Counted from the first letter of the stretch, positions 1 through 9,500 are shown. The stretch is 16,146 bases of DNA from Flammeovirgaceae bacterium UBA4659 (GCA_002405445.1 DHLV01000246.1:1-16146); one strand, 5' to 3'. Notes: a model not told the origin generated them from the letters alone. Translations and numbers: made by a program.

Positions 1-443
1 GAGGTAGTTACTATCTCGAAAAAGGAAGTTGGAGTCCGTTTAACAGTCAAAATACAAGTTGGTTTACCGAGGCTTTTCCATTGTTATACCTGCCCTCTTA
101 TTGCACATTTCGCATGACAGATATTTGGCGAAGTTTTATTGCCCAAAGGATTATGTGGGAGTGTGATTGGGGCTTATTGTATCACGGTGCTACCGTCTGT
201 CAAGAAAGAAATGAACACCGTTTAATCAATGACTTTGAACAAGAGATGCCCGGGTATTTGCAAAACGACAGAATAAAGACCCTTTTGGAAAATTTGAGTT
301 TGAAACGCGGTCTATCTCACATAGGTGAAAACATGATGCGCTGTTATGAATCGCTGGTGCGCAATAAAATCATCTCTGATGCAAGGGAGTTAGACCTGTT
401 GCAGGCGTGGTTAGATGATTTGGAGGTAATAAAGAAATGCTAG
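1..443 (+). CDS. STELLO-like (DUF288) glycosyltransferase-family protein, C-terminal part
   Basis: The reading frame is open from base 3 with no stop before 441, so this is the 3' end of a gene that begins outside the window; the in-frame TTG at 81 is not taken as the start. The visible residues run from SPFNSQNT through FRMTDIWRSFIAQR, then ATVCQERN and DFEQEMPGYL. I recognise this series as the conserved core of the STELLO/DUF288 family, known in plants as Golgi proteins linked to cellulose synthase and found in bacteria within surface-polysaccharide clusters. The bacterial role is not established; a glycosyltransferase or accessory function in glycan assembly is inferred from the neighbours. 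The stop overlaps the ATG of the next gene by 7 nt, indicating co-translation. The N-terminal portion cannot be judged. Confidence 0.75.
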   Translation, partial: GSYYLEKGSWSPFNSQNTSWFTEAFPLLYLPSYCTFRMTDIWRSFIAQRIMWECDWGLLYHGATVCQERNEHRLINDFEQEMPGYLQNDRIKTLLENLSLKRGLSHIGENMMRCYESLVRNKIISDARELDLLQAWLDDLEVIKKC

Positions 444-1423
444 TACGAATTGTTAAAGACTGGGATTATCCTGCGGGTTTTTTTGGCCAGACGCCAAATG
501 CGGACGGCCGGTGGAACGGTATACAGTTTACGGAAGAGAAAGTTGGCGAGTGTGATTATTTAATTGTTTTGCAGCGTCCGCCATACAACATCGAAGTGAG
601 CTGCTTGCAAGGAAATGCATGGCTGATCATACAGGAACCTCCGGTGGATTATTTTAGATTTTTTACTAAGTCATTTCCGTATTTTGATCGGGTCTATAGT
701 TATTATGATCATGCTAAGCACACGTATACCAAGCGCATGCAACCTGTGCTCCCTTGGCATTTGCTCAAAAGCTATCAAGAGTTGAGTTCCATCGGGAAGG
801 CAGGCTTGAGTGAGAAAAAGGATGCTGTTGTTTGGGTTACCAGCAATAAAACCGGTTTTCCCGGACAGAAAGCAAGGATGGATTTAAGAGAGCAGCTTCA
901 ATCTACAAATCTACCCATACAAATTTATGGCCGTGGTTTTAAAGTAATACACGATAAATTCGATGCGCTTTTTCCCGCAAAATATTCGCTGGCAATCGAA
1001 AATTTTTCAACAACAGATTACTGGACCGAAAAATTGGCTGATAGCTTCTTGTCGTGGTGTTTACCCTTTTACTGGGGCGCCCCCAATCTGGAAGATTATT
1101 TTCCTGAACGCAGTTTTATTCGAATTGATGTACACAACCATGCCAACGCGATGGCCACCATGCAGCAAGCCATCAACAACCGTGAGTGGGAGAAAAGACT
1201 GGATGCTATCGAAGAAGCTCGTAACCTGGTGTTAAACCGATATCAATTTTTTCCTTACGTGGCTAAAATGATTTCAGAGGAAAATAGTAGCCAAACAGCC
1301 CACAAGGCACGCAAGATCTATCGGATACCGGCAAATCCGTATCCGTGGTTTTACAAAGTAGTAAATCACGTAAAGTATTACTGGAGACGTGTTTATGATA
1401 TCACTAGGCAGGTTATTCGTTGA
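437..1423 (+). CDS. GT10-type (fucosyltransferase-like) glycosyltransferase
   Basis: This 328-residue protein carries, at about residues 180-225, the order YSLAIENF, DYWTEKL, LPFYWGAPN, DYFP and SFI. This matches the C-terminal donor-binding signature of the GT10 alpha-1,3/1,4-fucosyltransferase family (F-x-ENS, D-Y-x-TEK, P-x-x-x-GAP, P-x-SFI). Family members transfer fucose from GDP-fucose to a GlcNAc or related acceptor at the cytoplasmic face; the actual donor and acceptor here are unknown. The N-terminal half is less conserved, as is usual for acceptor-binding regions. The basic, aromatic C-terminus (about 295-328) could contact membrane, as in Helicobacter FucT tails, but this is inference. 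The ATG at 437 lies inside the upstream gene, and the stop TGA at 1421-1423 shares a base with the next ATG, so it sits in a coupled operon. Confidence 0.8.
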   Translation: MLVRIVKDWDYPAGFFGQTPNADGRWNGIQFTEEKVGECDYLIVLQRPPYNIEVSCLQGNAWLIIQEPPVDYFRFFTKSFPYFDRVYSYYDHAKHTYTKRMQPVLPWHLLKSYQELSSIGKAGLSEKKDAVVWVTSNKTGFPGQKARMDLREQLQSTNLPIQIYGRGFKVIHDKFDALFPAKYSLAIENFSTTDYWTEKLADSFLSWCLPFYWGAPNLEDYFPERSFIRIDVHNHANAMATMQQAINNREWEKRLDAIEEARNLVLNRYQFFPYVAKMISEENSSQTAHKARKIYRIPANPYPWFYKVVNHVKYYWRRVYDITRQVIR

Positions 1424-2400
1424 TGACAAGAATTGAAAAGAATATTGCCCTTAACCTGCGAAGGTTTTGCAGAGTTGTACTTGGACTGAAGGATTCATTT
1501 GAAACCACCTCAGATCACTGTGATTATTTTGGTCAACAAGCTTCAGATATTATTCGCAATGGCCTTGAATCCTCGATGCCATTTGCAGTTTCAAGATTTG
1601 GACATAGTGAGCTACGCGCGCTGCTTACTTATTTGCACATCCGTGAGAGCGAACCTCGCTTGAAAAAGGTTTTGAAATATGCAAAGGGTAGCAAAGTTGA
1701 GCCTTGGTGGTACGAACACACGCTGACAAAAATTACACATAATGCCGGTGTATTTCCAAAGGAGATTGGTATCATAGAGGATTTTTGTCGATTGCTCTTA
1801 CGTGAGATAGATCAGATTGATGTTTTAGGAAGTTGGCTTGGTGGTGAGAGATGGATTAAGCCAACGATGCCACACACGAAATTCATTCGGTTTCACGATT
1901 TCTATCACTTTTTACATCGAGATCCCTGGACGTTGGCATTAAAAGGAAAGCGAATACTAGTAGTGCATCCTTTTGCAAAATCAATTCAGTCTCAATACCG
2001 AAAGAAGTCGAACATATTTGAAGGAGTCCATGTGTTACCCGATTTTGACCTCATCACGTATCCCGCGGTGCAGAGTATTGCGCAAAATATACCCGGTGGC
2101 TTCAGCACATGGTTTGATGCACTCAATCGTATGAAACAAGATATTGCAAAAATCAGTTTTGATATCGCTATACTCGGATGCGGTGCTTATGGAATGCCAC
2201 TTGCTACGTTTATTAAAAAGGACCTGAATGCAAAGGCAGTTCACCTAGGAGGTAACGTGCAAGTTTTATTTGGTATCAGAGGAACGCGGTGGGAGACCGA
2301 CCCTGAGTTTCATCACCTTTTCAACCCCTTTTGGATAAAGCCCCTGCCTGAAGAAACCCCGGTCGGTCATGAATCAATAGACGGTAATTGTTATTGGTAA
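1423..2400 (+). CDS. Uncharacterised glycan-cluster protein, possibly GT-D-like
   Basis: A 325-residue soluble protein without signal peptide or membrane segment. I do not recognise the family with certainty. It has an N-terminal FAVSRFGHSELRAL stretch (about residues 55-68), a central block KGKRILVVHPFAKSIQSQ (about 180), and a C-terminal Rossmann-like strand-turn DIAILGCGAYGMPLA (about 247-261) followed by KAVHLGGNVQVLFG. The RFG-x-x-E motif early plus a G-x-G motif late is reminiscent of GT-D fold glycosyltransferases (formerly DUF1792), which have RFGDGE and a late nucleotide-binding loop; here the aspartate of that motif is replaced (RFGHSE). The start chosen is ATG 1423, sharing its A with the preceding TGA, rather than the TTG at 1420. 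Its stop TAA (2398-2400) overlaps the next ATG. Position between clear glycosyltransferases suggests a role in the same glycan pathway. Confidence 0.7.
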   Translation: MTRIEKNIALNLRRFCRVVLGLKDSFETTSDHCDYFGQQASDIIRNGLESSMPFAVSRFGHSELRALLTYLHIRESEPRLKKVLKYAKGSKVEPWWYEHTLTKITHNAGVFPKEIGIIEDFCRLLLREIDQIDVLGSWLGGERWIKPTMPHTKFIRFHDFYHFLHRDPWTLALKGKRILVVHPFAKSIQSQYRKKSNIFEGVHVLPDFDLITYPAVQSIAQNIPGGFSTWFDALNRMKQDIAKISFDIAILGCGAYGMPLATFIKKDLNAKAVHLGGNVQVLFGIRGTRWETDPEFHHLFNPFWIKPLPEETPVGHESIDGNCYW

Positions 2401-3329
2401 TGCCCGGAATGGAAATGAAAAGTGCACAGCCTTTTTTCTCAATCATTCTACCCACTTTTAATAGGGCAAAATGGCTGCGCACTTCCATCCAATCAATACT
2501 TGCCCAGGAGTTTACTGACTATGAAGTGATCGTGGTTGATGATGGCAGCACAGACGATTCTGGAGAGGTGGTAAATAAATTAAGCGAGTTTCATCCGCAA
2601 ATCAGGTACTTTTACAAGCAAAATGAAGAGAGAAGTATTGCCAGAAATTTTGGTATCTCTAAAGCGACAGGCAGATATGTAGGATTTCTGGATTCTGATG
2701 ATAAACTGTATCCGAATCATTTGACTACAGCCTTCGACCTGCTGAAGCGAAACGGTTTTCCTGAAGTCGGTCATCTGGGATATGAAATGGTGGATGAGCA
2801 AGGTCATTCTATTTTGGTGAGAAATTCGTTTGACCAGACTTTTAAGTCGAAATTGATTCGCGAAAATATACTTCATGGTAACGCGATCGTGATTCGGAAG
2901 GACATCTTACAGGAAATACATTTCATACCCAGTACAGATGCAGTGTTATCTGAGGATTGGTATTTGTGGCTCAGGTTAGCGGCACGGTATCCCTTTTATT
3001 TCGACAATACAGTTACATCGGCAGTGTTGCACCATCCGGATAGAAGTCTTTTGAATATCAACCCGGTGAAACTAATCTCTAACACAAGAACGATTGTCTC
3101 GTATTTAGAGCAAGACATTACCTTTTTAAGCACCTATAAAAATCAGGCGTTTCGTCATTTTGCTGACCACTACACTTTCCTCACACTTACATTGGCTCAT
3201 GTAAACAACAGGCGTTGGGATACGTTACAGTTTTTGGTCAAGGCATTCCACTACGACCCCGGTGTTGTATTCAGAAAACGATTTTGGGCATCAATAAAAC
3301 ATTGGTTTTATCATTTGGTGAAGTACTGA
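2400..3329 (+). CDS. Family 2 glycosyltransferase (GT-A fold)
   Basis: The 309-residue protein opens with FFSIILPTFNRAKWL, then VIVVDDGSTDDS (about residue 44), ERSIARNFGISKATGRYVGFLDSDD (in segments from about 79; the DSDD at about 99 is the metal-binding DxD equivalent). These are the hallmarks of GT2 enzymes, which use nucleotide-sugar donors and invert the anomeric configuration. A later acidic EDWYLWLRLA segment (about residue 184) corresponds to the ED catalytic-base motif common in this family. The donor sugar and acceptor cannot be deduced. The start ATG 2400 overlaps the previous TAA by one base; ATGs at 2409 and 2415 are alternatives, all before the conserved domain. The TGA (3327-3329) shares its A with the next ATG, continuing the chain of coupled genes. 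Confidence 0.9.
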   Translation: MPGMEMKSAQPFFSIILPTFNRAKWLRTSIQSILAQEFTDYEVIVVDDGSTDDSGEVVNKLSEFHPQIRYFYKQNEERSIARNFGISKATGRYVGFLDSDDKLYPNHLTTAFDLLKRNGFPEVGHLGYEMVDEQGHSILVRNSFDQTFKSKLIRENILHGNAIVIRKDILQEIHFIPSTDAVLSEDWYLWLRLAARYPFYFDNTVTSAVLHHPDRSLLNINPVKLISNTRTIVSYLEQDITFLSTYKNQAFRHFADHYTFLTLTLAHVNNRRWDTLQFLVKAFHYDPGVVFRKRFWASIKHWFYHLVKY

Positions 3330-4570
3330 TGCAAACGAAAACCGACACCGATTTTATTCACAGGGAAAGAATCCTGCTGATGATCCCAAATTTGGGTAGT
3401 GGCGGTGCTCAAGTAGTTTTTAGGCAACAAATAGCCGCTCTTTCTCCCAGATATGAGGTGATTGCTTGTGTTTTTAATTGGGATGGAGCCTTTGAAGAGG
3501 ACCACCATTTGGGTGTTGTGTCATTGGATGTGCCCGGTGGGCAATTTTTTTTATCAAAGTTGTGGTACTTCATTTTGCGGGTAGCCCGCCTTCGGCTTTT
3601 GAAGAAAGAATATCAAATCAAGTTGACCATCAGTCATTTGGAGGGGGCTGACTATGTGAATTTATTGTCCGCCACAACCGGCAAGACTATTTGTTGGGTA
3701 CACGGAACGAAGCGATTTGACCAAAACATATCAGGCTTTCTTGGTTACCTAAGAAAGTGGTTTTTGATCCCATTCTTGTACAGGAGGGCAACTCAGATCG
3801 TTGCTGTTAGCACTGACATAAAAACTGAGTTGATTGATACCTATGGTTTGCCGCGAAACATACTGACAACAATTAACAATGGTTTTGACCTTACTTCCAT
3901 TTCGCAACTTCAGCGGAAACCCGTTCAAAGTGATATTTTTTGTTCACCAACGTTAGTCACACATTGCAGGTTAGCTGCACAAAAGAACATCCCCGGGTTA
4001 TTGCTGGTAATGTCCAGATTAATTAAGAAGCAGAAATTGAAGCTACTCATCATAGGTGACGGAGAGTTGCGGAATAATTTGATTTCGTTGAGCAGACAGC
4101 TTGGCCTCAATACATTTTCTGCATGGGAAGACAAAATGCGCACGAACGATTTTGATGTCTACTTTATCGGGTATGTTTCTAATCCCTTTCCTTTTGTGGC
4201 AAAATCCTCAGCGTATGTGATGACTTCGGATTGGGAGGGCTTTCCGTTGGCATTGTGTGAAGCAATGGCTTGCGGTGTGCCGGTAATATCTACAGATTGT
4301 CAAACCGGTCCGAGAGAAATACTAACATCCTTGACTTTTGATCAACAAATTCAAAAAGCTCATTGGGGGGAATACGGAGTACTGATGCCACTTTTGAGCG
4401 GTGCGTCTGAAGAAGTCCTTGACGAGTGGTGCTCGGCAATTTTGGGTTTACTCAATGATGATGATCTTAGGATAAAGTATGCAAAAGCCGGAGCCCTTCG
4501 CGTAAAATCGTTTGATTTAGGAATAAATCAGAAGGCTTTGCTTGGTTTGGTATGGAGGCTTCTGAGTTAA
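3329..4570 (+). CDS. Family 4 glycosyltransferase
   Basis: A 413-residue GT-B fold enzyme. The N-terminal acceptor domain begins RILLMIPNLGSGGAQVVF with the glycine-rich GGAQ loop at about residues 24-27, typical of GT4 enzymes. The C-terminal donor domain contains THCRLAAQKNIPGLL (about 210), LLIIGDGELRN, FIGYVSNPF and DWEGFPLALCEAMACGVPVIS (in part, from about 302), which holds the E-x7-E motif of retaining GT4 transferases. It lacks a signal peptide, so acts at the cytoplasmic face, adding a sugar to a growing lipid-linked or lipid-bound glycan; the sugar is unknown. The open frame extends upstream to 3215, but that part lies inside the GT2 gene, and ATG 3329, one base overlapping the GT2 stop, is the evident start. 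Its 3' end is convergent with, and overlaps by roughly 50 bases, the remnant methyltransferase on the other strand. Confidence 0.9.
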   Translation: MQTKTDTDFIHRERILLMIPNLGSGGAQVVFRQQIAALSPRYEVIACVFNWDGAFEEDHHLGVVSLDVPGGQFFLSKLWYFILRVARLRLLKKEYQIKLTISHLEGADYVNLLSATTGKTICWVHGTKRFDQNISGFLGYLRKWFLIPFLYRRATQIVAVSTDIKTELIDTYGLPRNILTTINNGFDLTSISQLQRKPVQSDIFCSPTLVTHCRLAAQKNIPGLLLVMSRLIKKQKLKLLIIGDGELRNNLISLSRQLGLNTFSAWEDKMRTNDFDVYFIGYVSNPFPFVAKSSAYVMTSDWEGFPLALCEAMACGVPVISTDCQTGPREILTSLTFDQQIQKAHWGEYGVLMPLLSGASEEVLDEWCSAILGLLNDDDLRIKYAKAGALRVKSFDLGINQKALLGLVWRLLS

Positions 4571-5363
4571 GCACAAAAACCATCGCAATTCCGCAAGGTA
4601 GTTTGCCGCCCAATAAACTTCCCAGTGTTTTGAGTAATGGGCGCATGGCCATAGACCATTTTTTAACACCCTGCTCAACTGGTAATTCGGATTCAAAAGA
4701 TCAAAAAGTCGCGAAAACGAGCACCATAGCAGCATGTCCACCAAACTCAAATTGAATCGTGGTGATGCGCTTGTCTGCGAGCATTGCCTCTGCGCCTTTT
4801 AACACCTCAAATTCAAAGCCCTCCACATCAATTTTTAAAAAAATCAATTCGCTCCATGTTTTCGATTTTGCAAAACGAATCCAGTGTGGTGACGGGTAAA
4901 CGATGTACTTCAATACTCTTGGCATACGGTACTCGGTAGGAGTAGAAAGAAGAAAGGCCAGACCCCGCACCATCTGAAAAAAACGGGAGTGTTTCGTTTT
5001 TAGCCCCCAAACCGCTTTGGATTGCTACTACGTTGTTGATGCCACTGAGGTGAGTTTTTAAGATTGCATAGGTTGACGGAAGTGTTTCAAAGCAGTACAC
5101 CATGCCTTGGGGAAATTGCAGGGCCAGCATGCGTAATCCCCGGTGTTAGCACCCACATCAAAAAGAATTGGTTTTTTTGAACGTGTTATTTTTTGCTTAA
5201 CAAGTTTCAGTACGTTTAGCTCACCGCTTTGTTCAATGTTTTGAACCTGATCATAATTCATGCCCCGTAAACTGAACCGATGCATGGCCTCGAACATCCA
5301 TTGGAGTTTTCGGTTGCCAATGAGTAATTTGCGTTCGAAGTAATCGTAAAGATTGACCATCAT
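4517..5363 (-). pseudogene. FkbM-family methyltransferase, decayed
   Basis: Read on the minus strand, a SAM-dependent FkbM-type methyltransferase is recognisable in pieces in three frames. ATG at 5363 (or 5360) starts MMVNLYDYFERK, leading to ILFDVGANTGDYA, the SAM-binding motif I. Near 5127-5133 one base appears missing and the frame changes to LALQFPQGMVYCFE and AILKTHLSGINNV. At 4832-4843, in a run of 7 T and 5 A, one extra base breaks FFK; the next frame gives LKIDVEGFEFEVLKGAE, the family's diagnostic C-terminal motif, and IQFEFGG. Around 4701-4720 further indels separate this from FDLLNPNYQL and VLKNGLWP. FkbM enzymes usually O-methylate sugars, fitting the glycan cluster. Two breaks are in homopolymers, so sequencing error could explain part, but the third site needs more than a single-base change. 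The 3' limit is uncertain. Confidence 0.8.
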
Positions 5364-5375
5364 CACAAATTTGCT

Positions 5376-5382
5376 AAAGGAG
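5376..5382 (+). promoter_or_regulatory. Shine-Dalgarno before TTG-initiated GT4 gene
   Basis: AAAGGAG complements the 3' end of 16S rRNA. It is 4 bases before TTG 5387 and 10 before TTG 5393. Most other genes here have no such site, so it helps to decide the start of a gene without an ATG. Confidence 0.55.
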
Positions 5383-5386
5383 ACCT

Positions 5387-6526
5387 TTGCCGTTGGAAAG
5401 TAAGCCAAAAATATTGATAATCGATAATAGCCTCGATACAACTGGCGCCCTGCGGGCAATTGTGCAAGTTTGCTGCGCACTGCAGGCACACTTCAGATTT
5501 TCTTTTGTGATCCCTCGTCACTCCAAAGGTCGAGCGATGTTGGTCTCAAATGGATTCAGTCAAATATACGAACTGCCCATGCTAGAGTTGAGCAAAAGTG
5601 TGTGGTCGTGGATTTGCTATTTACCGCGTTTACTAACAAATACCCTGAGAATCAGAAAGATCATCAACTTGGAAGGAGCCGCATTGATTCATGTGAATGA
5701 CGTTTATAACCTGTTAGCCACTGCTAACAGAATTTTGGGTGGCCGCACGCCTTATATATGCCACATACGCTTTTTGCCTCATCGGTTCCCTCGCCTGCTT
5801 TTCGAAACATGGGTGAACCTTCATGCCAGGTACTCCGCTCAAATTGTGGTTGTTTCAAAGGCAGTCAGCAATTCACTACCCAACGGCATCCGATCAATAA
5901 TTATCTATGATGGGGTCGATTTTGGGCGGCAGATGATTCGAAATGATAATGAAGTTGCCCCCAAGGCATTCTACACATTCTTATACTTATCCAACTTTAT
6001 GAAAGGCAAAGGCCAGAATTTCGCCATAGAAGCCTTTGCGAAAGCTTCTGATGAGCTGCCGCAATGGAAGCTTCGTTTTGTAGGTGGTGACATGGGCATT
6101 GCCAAAAATGCTAACTTTCGAAGGCAGCTCCAGCGGCAGGCCCATGAACTGGGGATATCAAAAAAAGTTGAATGGAATGGGTTTACCGCTGATGTGGAAA
6201 AAGAATATATGCGTGCAGATGTTGTGCTAAATTTTTCAGAGTCCGAGTCATTTTCTTTCACATGCCTGGAAGCACTCCATCTTGGCAAGCCTGTTATTGC
6301 GACAGATAGTGGAGGCCCCGGGGAAATAATAGAAAATAATATCAGTGGAATCATTGTTCCAACTAAAGATGTTGACGCGATGGCAAACGCGATGATCAAA
6401 TTGGCTACAGATCGCCAATTGAGAAAGTCGTACTCAGTCAACGGTGCCCTCAGAGCGCGATCAATATTCAATTTTAGCACGACTGTCGATCATTTTTTTA
6501 GCCTGTATACCAAGTTGATCAGATGA
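5387..6526 (+). CDS. Family 4 glycosyltransferase with TTG start
   Basis: A 379-residue GT-B enzyme. It begins KPKILIIDNSLDTTGALRA, the N-terminal strand and loop of GT4 enzymes; the middle LYLSNFMKGKGQNFAIEAF (about 204-222) marks the start of the donor domain; and SESESFSFTCLEALHLGKP (about 284-302) carries the E-x7-E motif, followed by VIATDSGGPGEII. The sugar and acceptor are unknown. No ATG exists between the upstream in-frame stop (TAA 5375) and the conserved N-terminus, so the start must be a non-ATG codon: TTG 5387 or TTG 5393. A strong AAAGGAG at 5376-5382 sits just upstream, unusual for this group of bacteria and supporting this start. The gene ends ATGA-overlapping with the giant PKD protein (4 nt), so the two are probably co-translated. 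Its start is only 23 bases from the divergent methyltransferase remnant. Confidence 0.88.
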   Translation: MPLESKPKILIIDNSLDTTGALRAIVQVCCALQAHFRFSFVIPRHSKGRAMLVSNGFSQIYELPMLELSKSVWSWICYLPRLLTNTLRIRKIINLEGAALIHVNDVYNLLATANRILGGRTPYICHIRFLPHRFPRLLFETWVNLHARYSAQIVVVSKAVSNSLPNGIRSIIIYDGVDFGRQMIRNDNEVAPKAFYTFLYLSNFMKGKGQNFAIEAFAKASDELPQWKLRFVGGDMGIAKNANFRRQLQRQAHELGISKKVEWNGFTADVEKEYMRADVVLNFSESESFSFTCLEALHLGKPVIATDSGGPGEIIENNISGIIVPTKDVDAMANAMIKLATDRQLRKSYSVNGALRARSIFNFSTTVDHFFSLYTKLIR

Positions 6527-9500
6527 AGCAGGTATTCGTTGCGGTGGTTTTGATGTACTCGTCAGTTCATGTAAACGGACAATTGTTTTCTGTTGATATA
6601 CCAACGAATGCATGCTCGGAGCAGAATATTCTACTTAAAAATAACGCGGTCACTAACCCAACCTGGGTTGAATGGGACTTTTGTCAGGGAGATTTGCACG
6701 GAGATAACCCAACTGTAAAAGTGGCAACATCATCAAGTCAGTTGCCAGTGGGATCTACTTTAGCCAGGGCTTCAGGTAAATGGTATGGGTTTGTATGCGA
6801 TAGAGCGGGTAATAAGTTGATTCGACTTGATTTTGGAACTGACCTCGCCAATAAAAATCCCCAATTGGTAAATTTGGGGAACCTCGGTGGAGACTTGTCG
6901 CAACCTCAAGGGATAAAGATAGTTGAGCACCAAAACAATTTCTACGCGTTTGTCAACAATCTTGGCAGCAATGCACTGGTTAGGATCTCTTTTGGTACAA
7001 GCCTCGAAAATTCGATTGTGAGTTCTAGCGTTTTGTTGAGCGGCTCCGGTTTCGACAATGGCGGAATGGATGTCGCGTTTGACGGTACCAGCTGGGTGAT
7101 TGGTCTTACAAGCAGTAATCAATTAGCCATGTTCAATCTGGGTTCGTCACCTGCCAACAACGTTAGCAGTTCGTTTTTTACCAGTTCGATTGCAGATGTA
7201 CAAAATATAGGTGGCCTGGATTTTGTTTCCGAGAATGGGCGGTGGTATGCATTTGTGTGCGGGTATACCTCCGCCACGTTTCACCGCTTGAATTTTGGGA
7301 GCAATCTGTTTTCGAATCCAACTGCAGTGAAACTAAATGTTTCAACGCCCCACCTGCCTTACGGCTTACAGGTTGAAAAAGACGATGGTGAATGGATGTT
7401 GTTTGGCGCAACACTTTTTGGGAATTTAGTTCGGTTAAACCTTGGTTTCGATGTTGAAAACAACAACCCGGTCTACAAGGATATCGGAACGTTCGGGCTA
7501 CTTTTCAACACACTCAAGTTGTCTCTTGCCAGAAGCAAATCAAAATGGATAGCGCTCTCCACACGCTTTGACACAGGCGATTATTTTCTCATCGATTTTC
7601 CGACTGTCCCATGCTTTTTTAACAAGGCACATGCAGCCAACCTGGATACCATCACACTCAAACCATTGTCACCAGGAACGTATCATGTGTCGTTTGAAGC
7701 AAATGATGTATCTGGTACAAGAGTGTTGACATCCAGGCAAGTGAACGTGGCGGCTTTGAAATCTCCTGCCATATCAGTGACAAACACATTTTGTTTGGGT
7801 ACCCCCAGTCAATTCAACATCAGCTCGGGCTCGTCAGTCGCTGAAGTACTTTGGGATTTTAACAACGACTGGATTGTTGATTCGAATTCTTTTTCTCCGC
7901 AGTATACTTTCCCAACTGCCGGCACCAAACAAGTGGCAATTCAGGTCAGGGATTCGCAAGGTTGCCTCAATTACATTTCTAAATCGACTACTGTTTTTAC
8001 CAAACCTTCTTCGCAATTCAATTTAGTCAATCCTTCTCCTATTTGCACCAATCAAAGCCTCACATTTACGAATACCTCAACTGTCGATTTAGGATCAAAC
8101 CCGGATTGGCAGTGGAGCGTAAACGGTACGCCTGTTTCGGTCAGCCGGAATTTGGATTTCACTTTTGCCAATACAAATCCGCAACAAATTACCTTACAAG
8201 CTTCGATACCCGGCTGTAGTACAACTTCTATCCAAACCATCAACACATTGGTACAGGGGCCGCTCGCCAACTTTACGTCACCCGCAACGGCATGCCAGCA
8301 AGGCACGATTTCATTCACCAACACCACCTTGGGGTCTGTTACCGGTTTCGCCTGGTCTTTTGGCGATGGTAACACCGCTACCACTACCCATGCCAGCAAC
8401 ACCTACCCCAACATCGGCACCTATGCGGTAACCCTGCAAGCCAACAATGCTGCTGGGTGCCAAAACACTGCTACCAAGAGTATTACAGTTTACTCCAAGC
8501 CGCAACCCGATTTTTCCCTTGGCCTCCCGCCATTTTCATGCGCAGGCAGCGCCTCGCAGTTCACCGACCAAACACCAGCTCCTACTGACAGCAACATTGC
8601 TGCTTGGCAATGGGCTTTTGGCGACCCGGCCAGCGGCACATCGGCAGCGCGCAATCCCAGCTATGCTTACACAACTGCCGGCAACTACAATGTTACGCTC
8701 ACCGCAACCAGCAATTTTGGGTGTACCAACTCCACACAAAAAACAGTGACCATATCGCCTTCACCTCAGGCCGCCTTTACCAACTCTGTGGCGTGCGTGG
8801 GCACGCCCACCCAATTTACCGATGCGTCTTTGGGCAGCATCCGCTCGCGCCTTTGGACAATCCAGGGTAATTCATTTACATCTGCCGTTGTGCCGTTCTC
8901 TTTTGTGGGTGCGGGTTCATACCCAGTGGTGCTCACCGTTACAGCCAACAACAACTGCATCAGTCAGATTTCCAAAAACATTGTGGTGCCGGTGCCTCCT
9001 TCACTCGATTTTTCAGCGCAAGCCGCCTGCAATACCAACCCAACTTTATTTGCCGAAGTAACAGCAGGTGCCGATGTGCCCGTGTCACAAACATGGAACT
9101 TTGCCGGCCTGGGCATCGGGGCCGGGGCAACAGCACAGTTTACGTTCAATACAACCGGTACCTACACGGTGCAATTGCAGAGCACACGCCAATCGGGCTG
9201 CGTGTTTAGCATCACCAAAAATGTGAACATCATACAGGGGCCCGTGGCAGACTTCACCCCGTCTGTTGACGTGGGTGGCCCGCCACTGACGGTGAACTTC
9301 AACAACATGTCTTCGGGCGCCAGCAGTTATTTGTGGCGCTTTGGTGATACGGCCAACACTACTTCCACGCAACTCAATCCAAGTTTTATTTTTACCGACC
9401 TGGGTGTGTATGCAGTCAAGTTAACTGCAACCAATGCGATTGGATGTTCTTTCACCGCATCAAAACCCATTACCGTGCTGGTGCCCAACATCAATGTGGT

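Noticed and set aside
5971..6480. Minus-strand open frame of 169 codons opposite the second GT4 gene
   Set aside because: The plus-strand frame has clear GT4 motifs over the same bases; the antisense translation is serine-rich and matches nothing I know.
1..6526. Glycan cluster as a mobile or phage-related island
   Set aside because: No transposase, integrase, attachment-site repeat or tRNA was seen. The AT-leaning composition alone is common for surface-polysaccharide loci.
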